Shown in pieces: positions 1-7,445 of a stretch of DNA of 20,717 nt (its first letter is position 1; every line of letters begins with the position of its first letter). This DNA is from JADFJB01 sp964464595. Lineage in GTDB: Bacteria > Zhuqueibacterota > JdFR-76 > DREG01. The stretch is from positions 1-20,717 of the forward strand of contig CAYXGW010000109.1 of NCBI GenBank assembly GCA_964464595.1. The letters are read 5' to 3'. The notes under the pieces were generated by a model. It was not told the origin of the DNA and did no database searches. It worked only from the letters and a program-made list of their open reading frames with translations. The position numbers and the translations under genes were made by a program.

Positions 1-1829
1 CGAATGGTGTTATCACTAGAGCCGGAAGCCAGGGTTTTGCCATCCCCACTGAAGGTTACACTGTAGATGCCAGATGTATGCATCGCTGCATTCGGTGCAA
101 ACCAGCGCTCGCTAAAGGCTGTTTTTACATAAAATGGATTTAGTAAATCACCCACCAAACCTGGGTTTAAGGCCTGTAGGTCTTCCGCGATCTCCGTTTC
201 CAGGGCTGTCGTGGCATACATCAAGGCGCGTTGGCGTTCGGCAGTACTGTTGGTCTCCAGGGCATTATTTAACGCTGTCGCAGCCTTTTCTTCATAAAAT
301 TTGACCTGGTTGTAATTGGCTTGAAGTTCGTTTTTGCGAGCTAATCCTAACAACGACCATAAAATTATTAAGAATGCTGTAAAAACAAAAAGGCCTACGA
401 TAGAAACAATTGAAAACCATTGCTTTCTTAGAGCCTTTTTCTGGCTTTTCTTTAGAAACGCCATCGATTCGTAATAATTTTCATGATACCGGGCAGCCCA
501 ATCAACATTTGGTTTGTTTTCCTCTTTCCAATTTAAAGCAAATTGCAAGTCGGCCCCGCTAAAAAGCCCCGCCTTCTTATTTTGATATAACTCGGCAGTT
601 TGTGCCAGCCGTTGATAGACTTTGGCTGAGTCTGCTTCCTCGTCTACCCATTTCCTAAGTCTACGCCACTGCCGGATAAAACTCTCGTGGGAGATCTCGA
701 CCAATGGATCGTCAGCAATATCTTCAGAAGAAAGCACCAGAAAGTTACGGTTATTCTCCCTGAATTTTTGAATAACCTGCATCACTTCCCAGGCATCAAC
801 TGCTGCGATGGCAGCAACCTGACTCAAATACGCAGGCCTGCGTATACGTCGATTACTGTCGTCAGTCTCTGTAATGGTCTGAAACAAGCGTTTTGCGATT
901 CGTTTTTGCGCTTTGCCAAGCTCAACAAACGCCTCCTCGGCATGCACATGCAATGCATTTTGTATGGTCGCAATCTGTTCATAGTGTTCAACATCAATAT
1001 CGCCCTTGCCATTTTCAAACCAAGAGGTCCAGGTGCGCATGAGCGCATGTTGTAAAACTGGCAGATCGTCCCGGGTATCGACATTTTCGTTTAACAGGCG
1101 GTCCAAAAGGCGAGGTGCTATTTTGGCGCCACTCAGCCGAATGGGGCCGTTAATAGCCTCGCGGCTCTGTTGGCGCGTTAAACGTGGTACCAGGTACTGG
1201 CTGCGATTCATAGCTTCCGGCAAGCCGTAAAAACGGTCACAATCGCCGAGGTAATCCGAGCGCATGGTTTGGCAAACATATATCGGGGCCTGTGATTGTT
1301 CTGCAAGTCCCAGCATCACATTCACGAAATCGGCGGTTTCTTCCTCCGCGGCCATTGTTTTCTGGTAATCGACAAAACGGAACAGCTCTTCGAACTGGTC
1401 GATGAGCAATAGCATGTTGGCGCTGCTCCTATCCAGAGCCGGTTTGATGCGTTTGAGCACCGCCTGCGCCCCGTATCGTTTAATTTCCTCTATAAAATCG
1501 GTAATGTCTTCATCTTGAACATCTAGCTTTGTGGCCGTCAAAATGGCCTTTGCAAGGTTAGAGAATGGGGCGGCGCCGGGCTTCATCACCGCAATGTGCC
1601 AGAGGTCACGTTCCTGCACCAAAAAACCAGCCTGCAGGTTTGGGATTAAGCCCGCACGGATGAGGGAGGATTTGCCTGAGCCGGAACTGCCTACCACGGC
1701 CAGAAAGCGAGTCTTGTATAATTGCTGAAGCAGCGACTTGACTTGTTCATCGCGACCAAAATAATATAAACTATCGTCCACATCAAACGGGCGCAAACCG
1801 ACAAATGGATTTTTCATTATCTTGCTCAT
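1..1829 (-). CDS. nSTAND1 NTPase with transmembrane segment and WD40 repeats (partial, runs off left edge)
   Basis: About 609 residues are visible. The protein opens directly with NPFVGLRPFDVDDSLYYFGR, the typical start of an nSTAND1 NTPase. Walker A is GSSGSGKSS (about residues 47-55) and Walker B is LLLIDQFEELF with Asp near residue 144. A hydrophobic segment around residues 471-495 predicts one membrane span. The first WD40 blade (SVTFSGDGKTLASGSSDNTI) begins near residue 580 and the repeats continue beyond base 1. STAND proteins are ATP-dependent signal switches; WD40 propellers usually form the sensor. No effector domain precedes the NTPase, so output is probably delegated to the TIR proteins encoded upstream. 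The start is the ATG at 1829. It overlaps the upstream stop as ATGA and has AGGAG at 1836-1840, 6 nt away, implying translational coupling. The family call is firm; a defence role is inferred. Confidence 0.92.
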   Translation of the reverse strand, partial: MSKIMKNPFVGLRPFDVDDSLYYFGRDEQVKSLLQQLYKTRFLAVVGSSGSGKSSLIRAGLIPNLQAGFLVQERDLWHIAVMKPGAAPFSNLAKAILTATKLDVQDEDITDFIEEIKRYGAQAVLKRIKPALDRSSANMLLLIDQFEELFRFVDYQKTMAAEEETADFVNVMLGLAEQSQAPIYVCQTMRSDYLGDCDRFYGLPEAMNRSQYLVPRLTRQQSREAINGPIRLSGAKIAPRLLDRLLNENVDTRDDLPVLQHALMRTWTSWFENGKGDIDVEHYEQIATIQNALHVHAEEAFVELGKAQKRIAKRLFQTITETDDSNRRIRRPAYLSQVAAIAAVDAWEVMQVIQKFRENNRNFLVLSSEDIADDPLVEISHESFIRQWRRLRKWVDEEADSAKVYQRLAQTAELYQNKKAGLFSGADLQFALNWKEENKPNVDWAARYHENYYESMAFLKKSQKKALRKQWFSIVSIVGLFVFTAFLIILWSLLGLARKNELQANYNQVKFYEEKAATALNNALETNSTAERQRALMYATTALETEIAEDLQALNPGLVGDLLNPFYVKTAFSERWFAPNAAMHTSGIYSVTFSGDGKTLASGSSDNTI

Positions 1830-4780
1830 GCCTGGCTCCTGCCTGGCAACAATTGGCGCAAAATGTTCTCGTCGATTGTGTCCGTTTTGCTGTTGTCAAG
1901 AATGTTGATCTTAAACAGCGAAAATTCGGATAGGTCGATTGGTTTGCTGCCCGGCGTGCGAAATACCCAAATCGCTTCCAAGGCTGTCGTTTCATCTGAA
2001 GCCAGCGTTTTCATGATACTTTTAATTCTGGCTTTTATCCAATCAGGATCAACACGGCCAAAAACTAGGATCAGGTTTTTAACATTCTTCAGACCTGCTT
2101 GAAACATTTCCATACTTTTGATTGGTAGTCGCGACTCCAGGTTGAATTCGACCCGTACGCCTTTATTACTGAGGTTCTTGGCAAGCTCAAACGCCTGTAA
2201 CTGATCTTTTTGGTGCGTATCAATCAGAAATGAAGTTGACAAACCGCCATTGGTCGAGGTTTTCTGAAGTTTGTCGATCTCCTGAGTTAAAATATCGATA
2301 AAGTCGAGTTTGGTGCTGTGTATAAATTCATACCGATTGACCGCACGGTCACCGTGCGCAATATTACCGAGAAAATCTTTTTGCTGTTTTTCTTCAATCG
2401 CCTGGATATTGAGCTCCGCCGGAACCCAAATAAGTTGTGGCGTCTTAACACTTAATGCGATTTCACATTGTGCAACCGGATAGGTCAATTCTTGATCAGG
2501 AATATTGGAACCAGGATATTGATCGAGCAGATGAACAGAAAAATCTGCACTGTTAAGTGCATCTTCGGTGTTTTTCTTGTACGCCTCAAAAGATAAGTCA
2601 TCGGGGATGACCTCTAAAATAACTGCTTTTTTGGTTTTTGCTTCGGTAATAATCCGTCCCCGGAACTCGTCTAAAGAGGGCGCTACATCCGCAACGAATA
2701 TCTTGACAGCATTGGTTTCGCGTGGTTCTGCATACTGCACGGGTTTCGGGAATATTTCTAAAATCTCTTCAACGGCATCTACAATTTTACTCAACAATTT
2801 TAGGTAGTTCGCGTCACTGCGGGCAATGGGGTCTTTACCGTTCTTAGCAAACATCTCAAAGCCACTTGTCTGCCCTAGCGTTTTAAGCCACTTCTCATGT
2901 GGGATGTCATTAATTCTAATGTTGAAAACGCGATTGCTGTTTTCCAACTGCAAAGGTCGGTTAATCTCGCGATTGTATTTATCAAATAAATCGCGCTCCG
3001 ATTTACAGTATTTGGCCTTGATGTAATTGCGGGAGTTGAGTGCAAAAAGTAGTCTGGACTGTCTGACAGCATCCTCAATTGAGCCTTCAATGACGTCGTT
3101 CTCCTGCATGTTACTGGTGTCTCGCCAAATCTTTAGGTCAGATAAACCACGGCGTTTGACCAGCCAATTTTCGAGATCGGTATGGAAAGTCTCGACCCAA
3201 CCGGACTCGTTCCCGATGGTTATATTGTCATTACGGCTGTAACTAATATAAATATCATATTTAAAATCTGGCTCATAGATTGGTTTGTCTTCAGGAACAA
3301 ACACTGTCCATTGCGGATCAAAGGATGGTACATGATACAGCATTTGGGCGCCAGTCTTTGCCAGTCGTTTGATCCTCTCGATTAGCTTAGAGGACTGTGT
3401 CCTGTCCGTGAACGCCGAGGTATGAATGGGGAGGTCGCTCATATCGAAAAACTGCCTCTTAGCAACCCAGCTAGGCATCGTATCTCGTCCTCGTATAAAG
3501 AGAGGAATTATCAAGGGCAATTGGTCGTTAGTGATCTGTTCCCTAAGCTCGAATGTGGCCCATGTTCTCATGCACGTCCTAGACTCGAAGTATTGTGGTG
3601 TGAGAACTGCAAGCAGGAGTTTCGTTCGAAGAACACGTAACTTCGTTTGCTCAGCCCAAAGTTCTGAAATGCTCAACTCGCTATAATCGTCAAAGATTCT
3701 TGGTTCCTCCCCTGTTTCCCGCTGGATCGCATCCTTCAACTGAATTATGAAGGACTGTAACCATTCGTTAGAAACTGCGTTTTGTGCAAAGCTGACGTAA
3801 ATTTCATACTCATAATCAGCTTCATGGCCAGACTTCACTTGGTGCGTATTAATCGGCTTGTCAGAGGGACGCTCAATGTTCAATATGGTCTCAACGTCCT
3901 GGAGATCATGCGAAAGCAGTTTAGCCACTGTATCATAAACAACCCCCATACCATCTGTATTACTTTTCTTCTCTTCCACCACAGCGAGCTTTTCACCAAA
4001 CCCAAAAAAATCCACTTGGGGAATCTTCAGAACTTTAACAACATTGCGTGGTTCGATCCAGCGCGGGAGCCAATCCTGGTAGAACTCGCCGAGCACTTCG
4101 GCAAAGAGATTCAACCATTCCAAAGATTCGTGGGAATCCACCCGCGAACCGAATCTTGCTGGCAATGGCAAGACAGTAAGGTGCATGCGATCGTTGGCAA
4201 GGTCATTTCGGGCTATCTGTGCAAACCGCATGATGTCTCGCACCCCGTAAAGGCTCTGGTGGTTCGCAGTGAACATGGCGACTACAATATCTGGAAGCTG
4301 AATGGTGCAGATGCCGCCTGTATCACTTAGGCCCGTACGGCTATCAATAAGGGTAACATCATAAGCTTCTAGCCATTTCTCTCTCAGCAACTCGACGTAA
4401 TCGCCACCTCCCTCTTCGAAGTAAGCATCCCAGTCGAAACGTTCTAACTTTGCTGCGTATTCAGTGTCAGTTTCCTTGCCGCTTGGTAGTAAGCTCAGGG
4501 AGAAGTTATGGCCTTCGATGTTGCCACTAATAAGCCAGAGATAATCGTTGAAGTCCGGCTCCTTCTTGTTGTACTGATCTATCAGCAGGTTCAACAATCC
4601 GTCACCAGAAGGCTTACTCTTGAAGTACGAGAAATATCTTTCTAGTCCTGGCGCTTCAAGATCCCAGTCAACTGCTAAAACCCGGAGACCTCGTTTGGCA
4701 AGTAGCAATGCGATATTTGCCATTGCCATACTGCGACCAACACCACCCTTGTAGGAATAAAAAGTAATAATGTTACTCAT
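1826..4780 (-). CDS. MinD/ParA-type ATPase fused to multiple TIR and TIR-like domains
   Basis: 984 residues. Residues 1-300 are a MinD/ParA-like P-loop ATPase: deviant Walker A KGGVGRS at 11-17, VLAVDWDLEAPG around 34-45, and LIDSRTGLSD at 144-153. Residues 323-475 form a TIR domain (YEIYVSFAQN), and 507-670 a second (YDIYISYSRND, with YCKSERDLF at 591-599). About 692-835 is TIR-like (AVKIFVADVAP, DFSVHLLDQYPG). About 848-970 is another TIR-like module (FLIDTHQKDQ, LILVFGRVDPDW). The first TIR lacks the usual Glu after the Cys (C403-M-R-T406), whereas the second keeps it (C592-K-S-E595). KGGVGR-type ATPases with TIR domains are known from bacterial conflict-system loci. The gene overlaps both neighbours by 4 nt (ATGA), so three proteins are probably made in a fixed ratio and may form one complex. 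Function is inferred, not shown. Confidence 0.9.
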   Translation of the reverse strand: MSNIITFYSYKGGVGRSMAMANIALLLAKRGLRVLAVDWDLEAPGLERYFSYFKSKPSGDGLLNLLIDQYNKKEPDFNDYLWLISGNIEGHNFSLSLLPSGKETDTEYAAKLERFDWDAYFEEGGGDYVELLREKWLEAYDVTLIDSRTGLSDTGGICTIQLPDIVVAMFTANHQSLYGVRDIMRFAQIARNDLANDRMHLTVLPLPARFGSRVDSHESLEWLNLFAEVLGEFYQDWLPRWIEPRNVVKVLKIPQVDFFGFGEKLAVVEEKKSNTDGMGVVYDTVAKLLSHDLQDVETILNIERPSDKPINTHQVKSGHEADYEYEIYVSFAQNAVSNEWLQSFIIQLKDAIQRETGEEPRIFDDYSELSISELWAEQTKLRVLRTKLLLAVLTPQYFESRTCMRTWATFELREQITNDQLPLIIPLFIRGRDTMPSWVAKRQFFDMSDLPIHTSAFTDRTQSSKLIERIKRLAKTGAQMLYHVPSFDPQWTVFVPEDKPIYEPDFKYDIYISYSRNDNITIGNESGWVETFHTDLENWLVKRRGLSDLKIWRDTSNMQENDVIEGSIEDAVRQSRLLFALNSRNYIKAKYCKSERDLFDKYNREINRPLQLENSNRVFNIRINDIPHEKWLKTLGQTSGFEMFAKNGKDPIARSDANYLKLLSKIVDAVEEILEIFPKPVQYAEPRETNAVKIFVADVAPSLDEFRGRIITEAKTKKAVILEVIPDDLSFEAYKKNTEDALNSADFSVHLLDQYPGSNIPDQELTYPVAQCEIALSVKTPQLIWVPAELNIQAIEEKQQKDFLGNIAHGDRAVNRYEFIHSTKLDFIDILTQEIDKLQKTSTNGGLSTSFLIDTHQKDQLQAFELAKNLSNKGVRVEFNLESRLPIKSMEMFQAGLKNVKNLILVFGRVDPDWIKARIKSIMKTLASDETTALEAIWVFRTPGSKPIDLSEFSLFKINILDNSKTDTIDENILRQLLPGRSQA

Positions 4781-5412
4781 TTGCGTTGAAACCTCGGAAC
4801 GCTCTGTTGTGAGACTTCCGATTCGTAGAAGTCCTTATATAATAGCTTCTCTGCAGCCTTCGTCGACCAGTTTTTCTTCCATTTTGGGGCATTAATTATC
4901 GACTGAACAAAGCCAATAGCATTTTCTGCGATTTTTTCACTAAGCTGTTCTGCCTTCGTACTCTCTTTGTGCATACGAGTGTTATAACATGTCTGAATAT
5001 CCAACCTTTGGGTTCTGCAAAGTTGTTCTGGAATTGTATCTCCATCATGCACTACCACAGGCACGACAAGCCGGTGTTTGTTTAAAGGTGTCCCGTTTTT
5101 AGCTTTGGGCTCACGGGCATGCATAAGGCACAACTCCCTAACGCACCATTCGCTATTAAGATAATTCCCGCTCCAGAGAGCAATGAGTATACGCGATTTC
5201 CCGAGTCGCTCTCGAAGGTCTACTGGCCACGCGGTTCCCGCTTGGATCTGGTGGGTTATTTCGTGAACGTAGCACAACGGGTCCCTTCCTAACTCCAACC
5301 CCACGCGGAATTCTAGAAGAGGTAGAAAATGGTTTCGTATCCACCTGAGCGTCTCAGGGTGGCGCCTGTAGCTAACAAAAATATCGTATTTGTAGTCTAA
5401 TATTTGATCCAT
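4777..5412 (-). CDS. Stand-alone TIR domain protein
   Basis: 211 residues. It starts with the TIR signature YKYDIFVSYRRH (residues 8-19), followed by RILIALWSGNYLNSEWCVREL at 74-94. The WCxxE arrangement (C90, E93) matches the Cys/Glu motif that carries the catalytic glutamate in NAD-cleaving TIR domains. The C-terminal part (about 125-211) is basic and helical and not assigned. This is the first clear gene of the operon. Its stop overlaps the start of the MinD-TIR gene (ATGA at 4777-4780). The leader just before the ATG is AT-rich and lacks an evident Shine-Dalgarno sequence. A likely role is a TIR effector or adaptor working with the two downstream proteins. NADase activity is inferred from the conserved Glu and family knowledge only. 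Confidence 0.9.
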   Translation of the reverse strand: MDQILDYKYDIFVSYRRHPETLRWIRNHFLPLLEFRVGLELGRDPLCYVHEITHQIQAGTAWPVDLRERLGKSRILIALWSGNYLNSEWCVRELCLMHAREPKAKNGTPLNKHRLVVPVVVHDGDTIPEQLCRTQRLDIQTCYNTRMHKESTKAEQLSEKIAENAIGFVQSIINAPKWKKNWSTKAAEKLLYKDFYESEVSQQSVPRFQRK

Positions 5413-5423
5413 ATTAATAATGA

Positions 5424-5570
5424 CTATGATTTAAAGGAAATATTCTCTGCCATCCGGAAAATCCAAAAACAGGCAAGAGCGACAATCATATTCCTTAGAC
5501 GCTGAACACGACAGTCCTTTAACGTTTCACAAACTAATTCAAGTTTCTTGTAGAATAAACTCTTTTTCAT
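5424..5570 (-). CDS. Possible 48-residue small protein upstream of the TIR operon
   Basis: An ATG at 5570 opens 48 codons ending in TAG at 5424, 11 nt before the TIR gene start and on the same strand. The product begins MKKSLFYKKLELV, has two Cys near the middle and a short hydrophobic stretch (MIVALACFWIF), and ends ENISFKS. A weak AGGTG lies only about 2 nt from the ATG. Its position suggests either a small operon member or a leader peptide. An ORF of this length can arise by chance in this base composition, and I recognise no family. The middle resembles transposase C-terminal tails only faintly. Confidence 0.3.
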   Translation of the reverse strand: MKKSLFYKKLELVCETLKDCRVQRLRNMIVALACFWIFRMAENISFKS

Positions 5571-5986
5571 AACACCTATAAGACTCTAAACTCAATTTTA
5601 AATAATTAAGCAGATGGTTTTGGAAAAAGCAAGCTTTTTAAAGATTATATTTAGTTATTCCCTGGCCTATAAAAATAATTAAAATATTGCTACTTGCATA
5701 TGGGATTATCATCGCCAATATTGAGGCAGCCCAAAACCACTTGTCAGCCTAAGATCATTTGGGTCTACTTATTCCCCAAGAAAGGTTCCCCGGGTTGGGT
5801 TACTTTCAACTTACGCTCAGGATTTGAGTTAAGCAAAAATTTGAATATTCTTTTTTCTATTACAATCTTTTTGATAGAAAATACCGGGAGCACATGGGTG
5901 GGTTTAATGCTCCCGGTAGAACTTTTGCTTTGGGGTGTAGTGGGTTTGTGATTAAATACAAATCACAAGCAGTTTATTCCATCAGT
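5571..5986. other. Intergenic stretch between the TIR operon and a secreted-protein gene
   Basis: No supported gene. The left part must hold the promoter of the TIR operon (minus strand), but no convincing promoter hexamers could be fixed. The right part carries the terminator of the gene ending at 5987. A GC-richer patch around 5725-5825 is unexplained. The plus-strand ORF at 5694-5951 runs through the terminator and looks accidental. Confidence 0.5.
5871..5917 (-). terminator. Intrinsic terminator of the gene at 5987-7111
   Basis: Perfect 9-bp inverted repeat: ACCGGGAGC at 5883-5891 and GCTCCCGGT at 5909-5917, with a 17-nt loop. Read on the minus strand the stem is followed by ATTTTCTATC, a short imperfect U-tract. 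It lies about 70 nt past the stop codon of the minus-strand gene. The tail on the plus strand is poorer, so minus orientation is preferred. Confidence 0.65.
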
Positions 5987-7111
5987 TCACTTCATCAACA
6001 CTAATTGTCTGGTCTGAATAAAACTGCCGGCACTCATTTTAAGCAGATAAGAGCCACTGGCCATTTGCAATCCATTGTCATTGCGGCCATCCCAATCAAC
6101 CGTGTAAGACCCTGCAGGCAGAGATGTACTCACTAAATTTCGTACCAATTTACCTTGCAGGTTGTAAACGATTAAGCTGACTTCGGAAACTTCCGGTAAT
6201 TCATATGTAATCGTCGTTTTTGGATTGAACGGGTTCGGATAATTTTGCAATAATTCGAAACCGGCCGGAACATGGGTCAGTTCGTCTTTTTCAACACCCG
6301 TTGTCGGAGACACTGAATCCAGCCTGGCAAATCCTGTGGCGTCGGTAAAATTCGGATCCGTATTGCCGTTCTGGCTTTGCGCCCTGGCAACAGTAAATAA
6401 ATCTCTGGCTATCCACGAGTATTGAATGTAGGTATCTGTACTGGTAGAAAAGACGACGCCGTTCAGAATGGTTTGATTGATCACTTTAACGTCCTGGCGT
6501 AATCGCAAGCATTCGAAATCGCCCAATGGCAGACGAACAGTTCCCCATCCATCGACTGTGTTCTCAGTCGTATCAATGGAAATATTTGCGGTTAGCGGAA
6601 AAAGGCCGGTTGTATCGCGCTCGTAGGTCATCCAGGTATTGTTAAAGGCAATGGGCAACGGAGCCAAGGTATCATTTTTAGAGAAGACAAACGAAGTGTC
6701 AAATGGAGTAACTGTATGAGCACTATCACCAACACTTATAAATAAATTTGAAGTGACGTTATAAAAAACAAAAAACTCAAAGGTTGGGAGTGCAGGATCA
6801 TAGATTTTTTGAACCAGGTTGGCCTGGGGAAACGAGTTCGGTATCGCTGCAGGTGATAAAAATTCATTAACTGAAAAAAGCGAATCGCCAATAACCTGTG
6901 CTCGAAAATCCCAAATCCGGTTGGGGCCAGGCAAACCCACATTCACGGGAATGCTGAAACTCCTATCATCGAGTACGACCTGGGTAGTGCCAATTTGACC
7001 TAGCAAATCACCTGCGGAAATGGGAGATTGGGCAAGCAAACTACCTGGAAAAGACAACAGGAGAATGAAAAGACCGATGTAAATTTTAGAAACTGTTAAC
7101 AATTTTCCCAT
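5987..7111 (-). CDS. Secreted protein with C-terminal FlgD-like / type-A sorting domain
   Basis: 374 residues. A signal peptide with core IGLFILLLSFPGSLLA predicts cleavage before Q28. The body (about 30-275) is a β-rich region with no recognised catalytic motif. The C-terminal domain (about 285-374) has LLQNYPNPFNPKTTITYELP, then STSLPAGSYTVDWDGRND, and ends FIQTRQLVLMK. Such domains are common in FCB bacteria and resemble the FlgD Ig-like fold and Por-type sorting tails, implying export and surface attachment or release. The start is the ATG at 7111, preceded by AAGGAG at good spacing. The C-terminal domain is closely related to that of the neighbour at 7446-9755. The specific function is unknown. 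Confidence 0.85.
   Translation of the reverse strand: MGKLLTVSKIYIGLFILLLSFPGSLLAQSPISAGDLLGQIGTTQVVLDDRSFSIPVNVGLPGPNRIWDFRAQVIGDSLFSVNEFLSPAAIPNSFPQANLVQKIYDPALPTFEFFVFYNVTSNLFISVGDSAHTVTPFDTSFVFSKNDTLAPLPIAFNNTWMTYERDTTGLFPLTANISIDTTENTVDGWGTVRLPLGDFECLRLRQDVKVINQTILNGVVFSTSTDTYIQYSWIARDLFTVARAQSQNGNTDPNFTDATGFARLDSVSPTTGVEKDELTHVPAGFELLQNYPNPFNPKTTITYELPEVSEVSLIVYNLQGKLVRNLVSTSLPAGSYTVDWDGRNDNGLQMASGSYLLKMSAGSFIQTRQLVLMK
6000..6250 (-). repeat. Sorting-domain coding repeat, copy 1
   Basis: The DNA for this C-terminal domain is closely similar to 7455-7710. Bases 6084-6109 are identical over 26 bp to 7543-7568, and similarity continues on both sides. Both copies encode STSLPAGSYTVDWDGRND. 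This indicates domain duplication or gene conversion between neighbouring genes. Confidence 0.75.
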
Positions 7112-7250
7112 GATTCACTCCTTAATAATTTAAAATTTAATAATTGTAATATTTACCAGAAAGATTTGAAAGTATAAAATTTTTATTTTTATAAAGCAAA
7201 TTTAATTGAGTCGTTTAAAGAATTTCCCGCCTTAAACATGACATTTGACG

Positions 7251-7283
7251 TTATTTCATCAACAGCATTTTCCTGGTTTGAAC
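7251..7283 (-). pseudogene. Remnant of a C-terminal sorting tail
   Basis: On the minus strand this reads VQTRKMLLMK followed by TAA. The two intact neighbours end IQTRQLVLMK and IKTRKMMLMK, so all three share the same last ten residues in slightly different form. Further upstream the frame is loosely similar (FSFNSLYV) and then meets a stop. It is probably the last trace of a third gene of this type lying between the two intact ones. Confidence 0.55.
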
Positions 7284-7310
7284 AACATACAGGCTATTAA
7301 AACTGAATCT

Positions 7311-7378
7311 TAAAAAACCGATTCCATCGCTTTTCTAAACAACAGAAAAACAGTACTTACGTGAGCGATGGAATCGGT
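7311..7378 (-). terminator. Strong intrinsic terminator of the gene at 7446-9755
   Basis: Perfect 15-bp inverted repeat: ACCGATTCCATCGCT at 7317-7331 and its complement at 7364-7378, with a 32-nt loop. On the minus strand the stem is followed directly by TTTTTTA. It lies about 70 nt beyond the stop codon. The loop is longer than usual for an intrinsic terminator. Confidence 0.85.
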
Positions 7379-7445
7379 ATCCCACCTTTTTAGCATAAAC
7401 TCAAAACTAAAATGAAAACAAAAAATCGGTCGCTGTTTTCATGCA

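Larger units (their letters stand above)
7112..7445. other. Intergenic stretch with promoter region, gene remnant and terminator
   Basis: About 334 bp. The left side is AT-rich and precedes the gene starting at 7111. The centre holds a decayed sorting-tail coding remnant (7251-7283), and the right side holds the strong terminator of the gene ending at 7446. No intact gene is visible. Confidence 0.6.

Noticed and set aside
3782..4330. 182-codon plus-strand ORF
   Set aside because: It lies entirely antisense to the MinD-TIR gene, whose domains are unmistakable.
5694..5951. 85-codon plus-strand ORF
   Set aside because: It runs through the terminator hairpin, has no ribosome binding site and its product resembles no protein.
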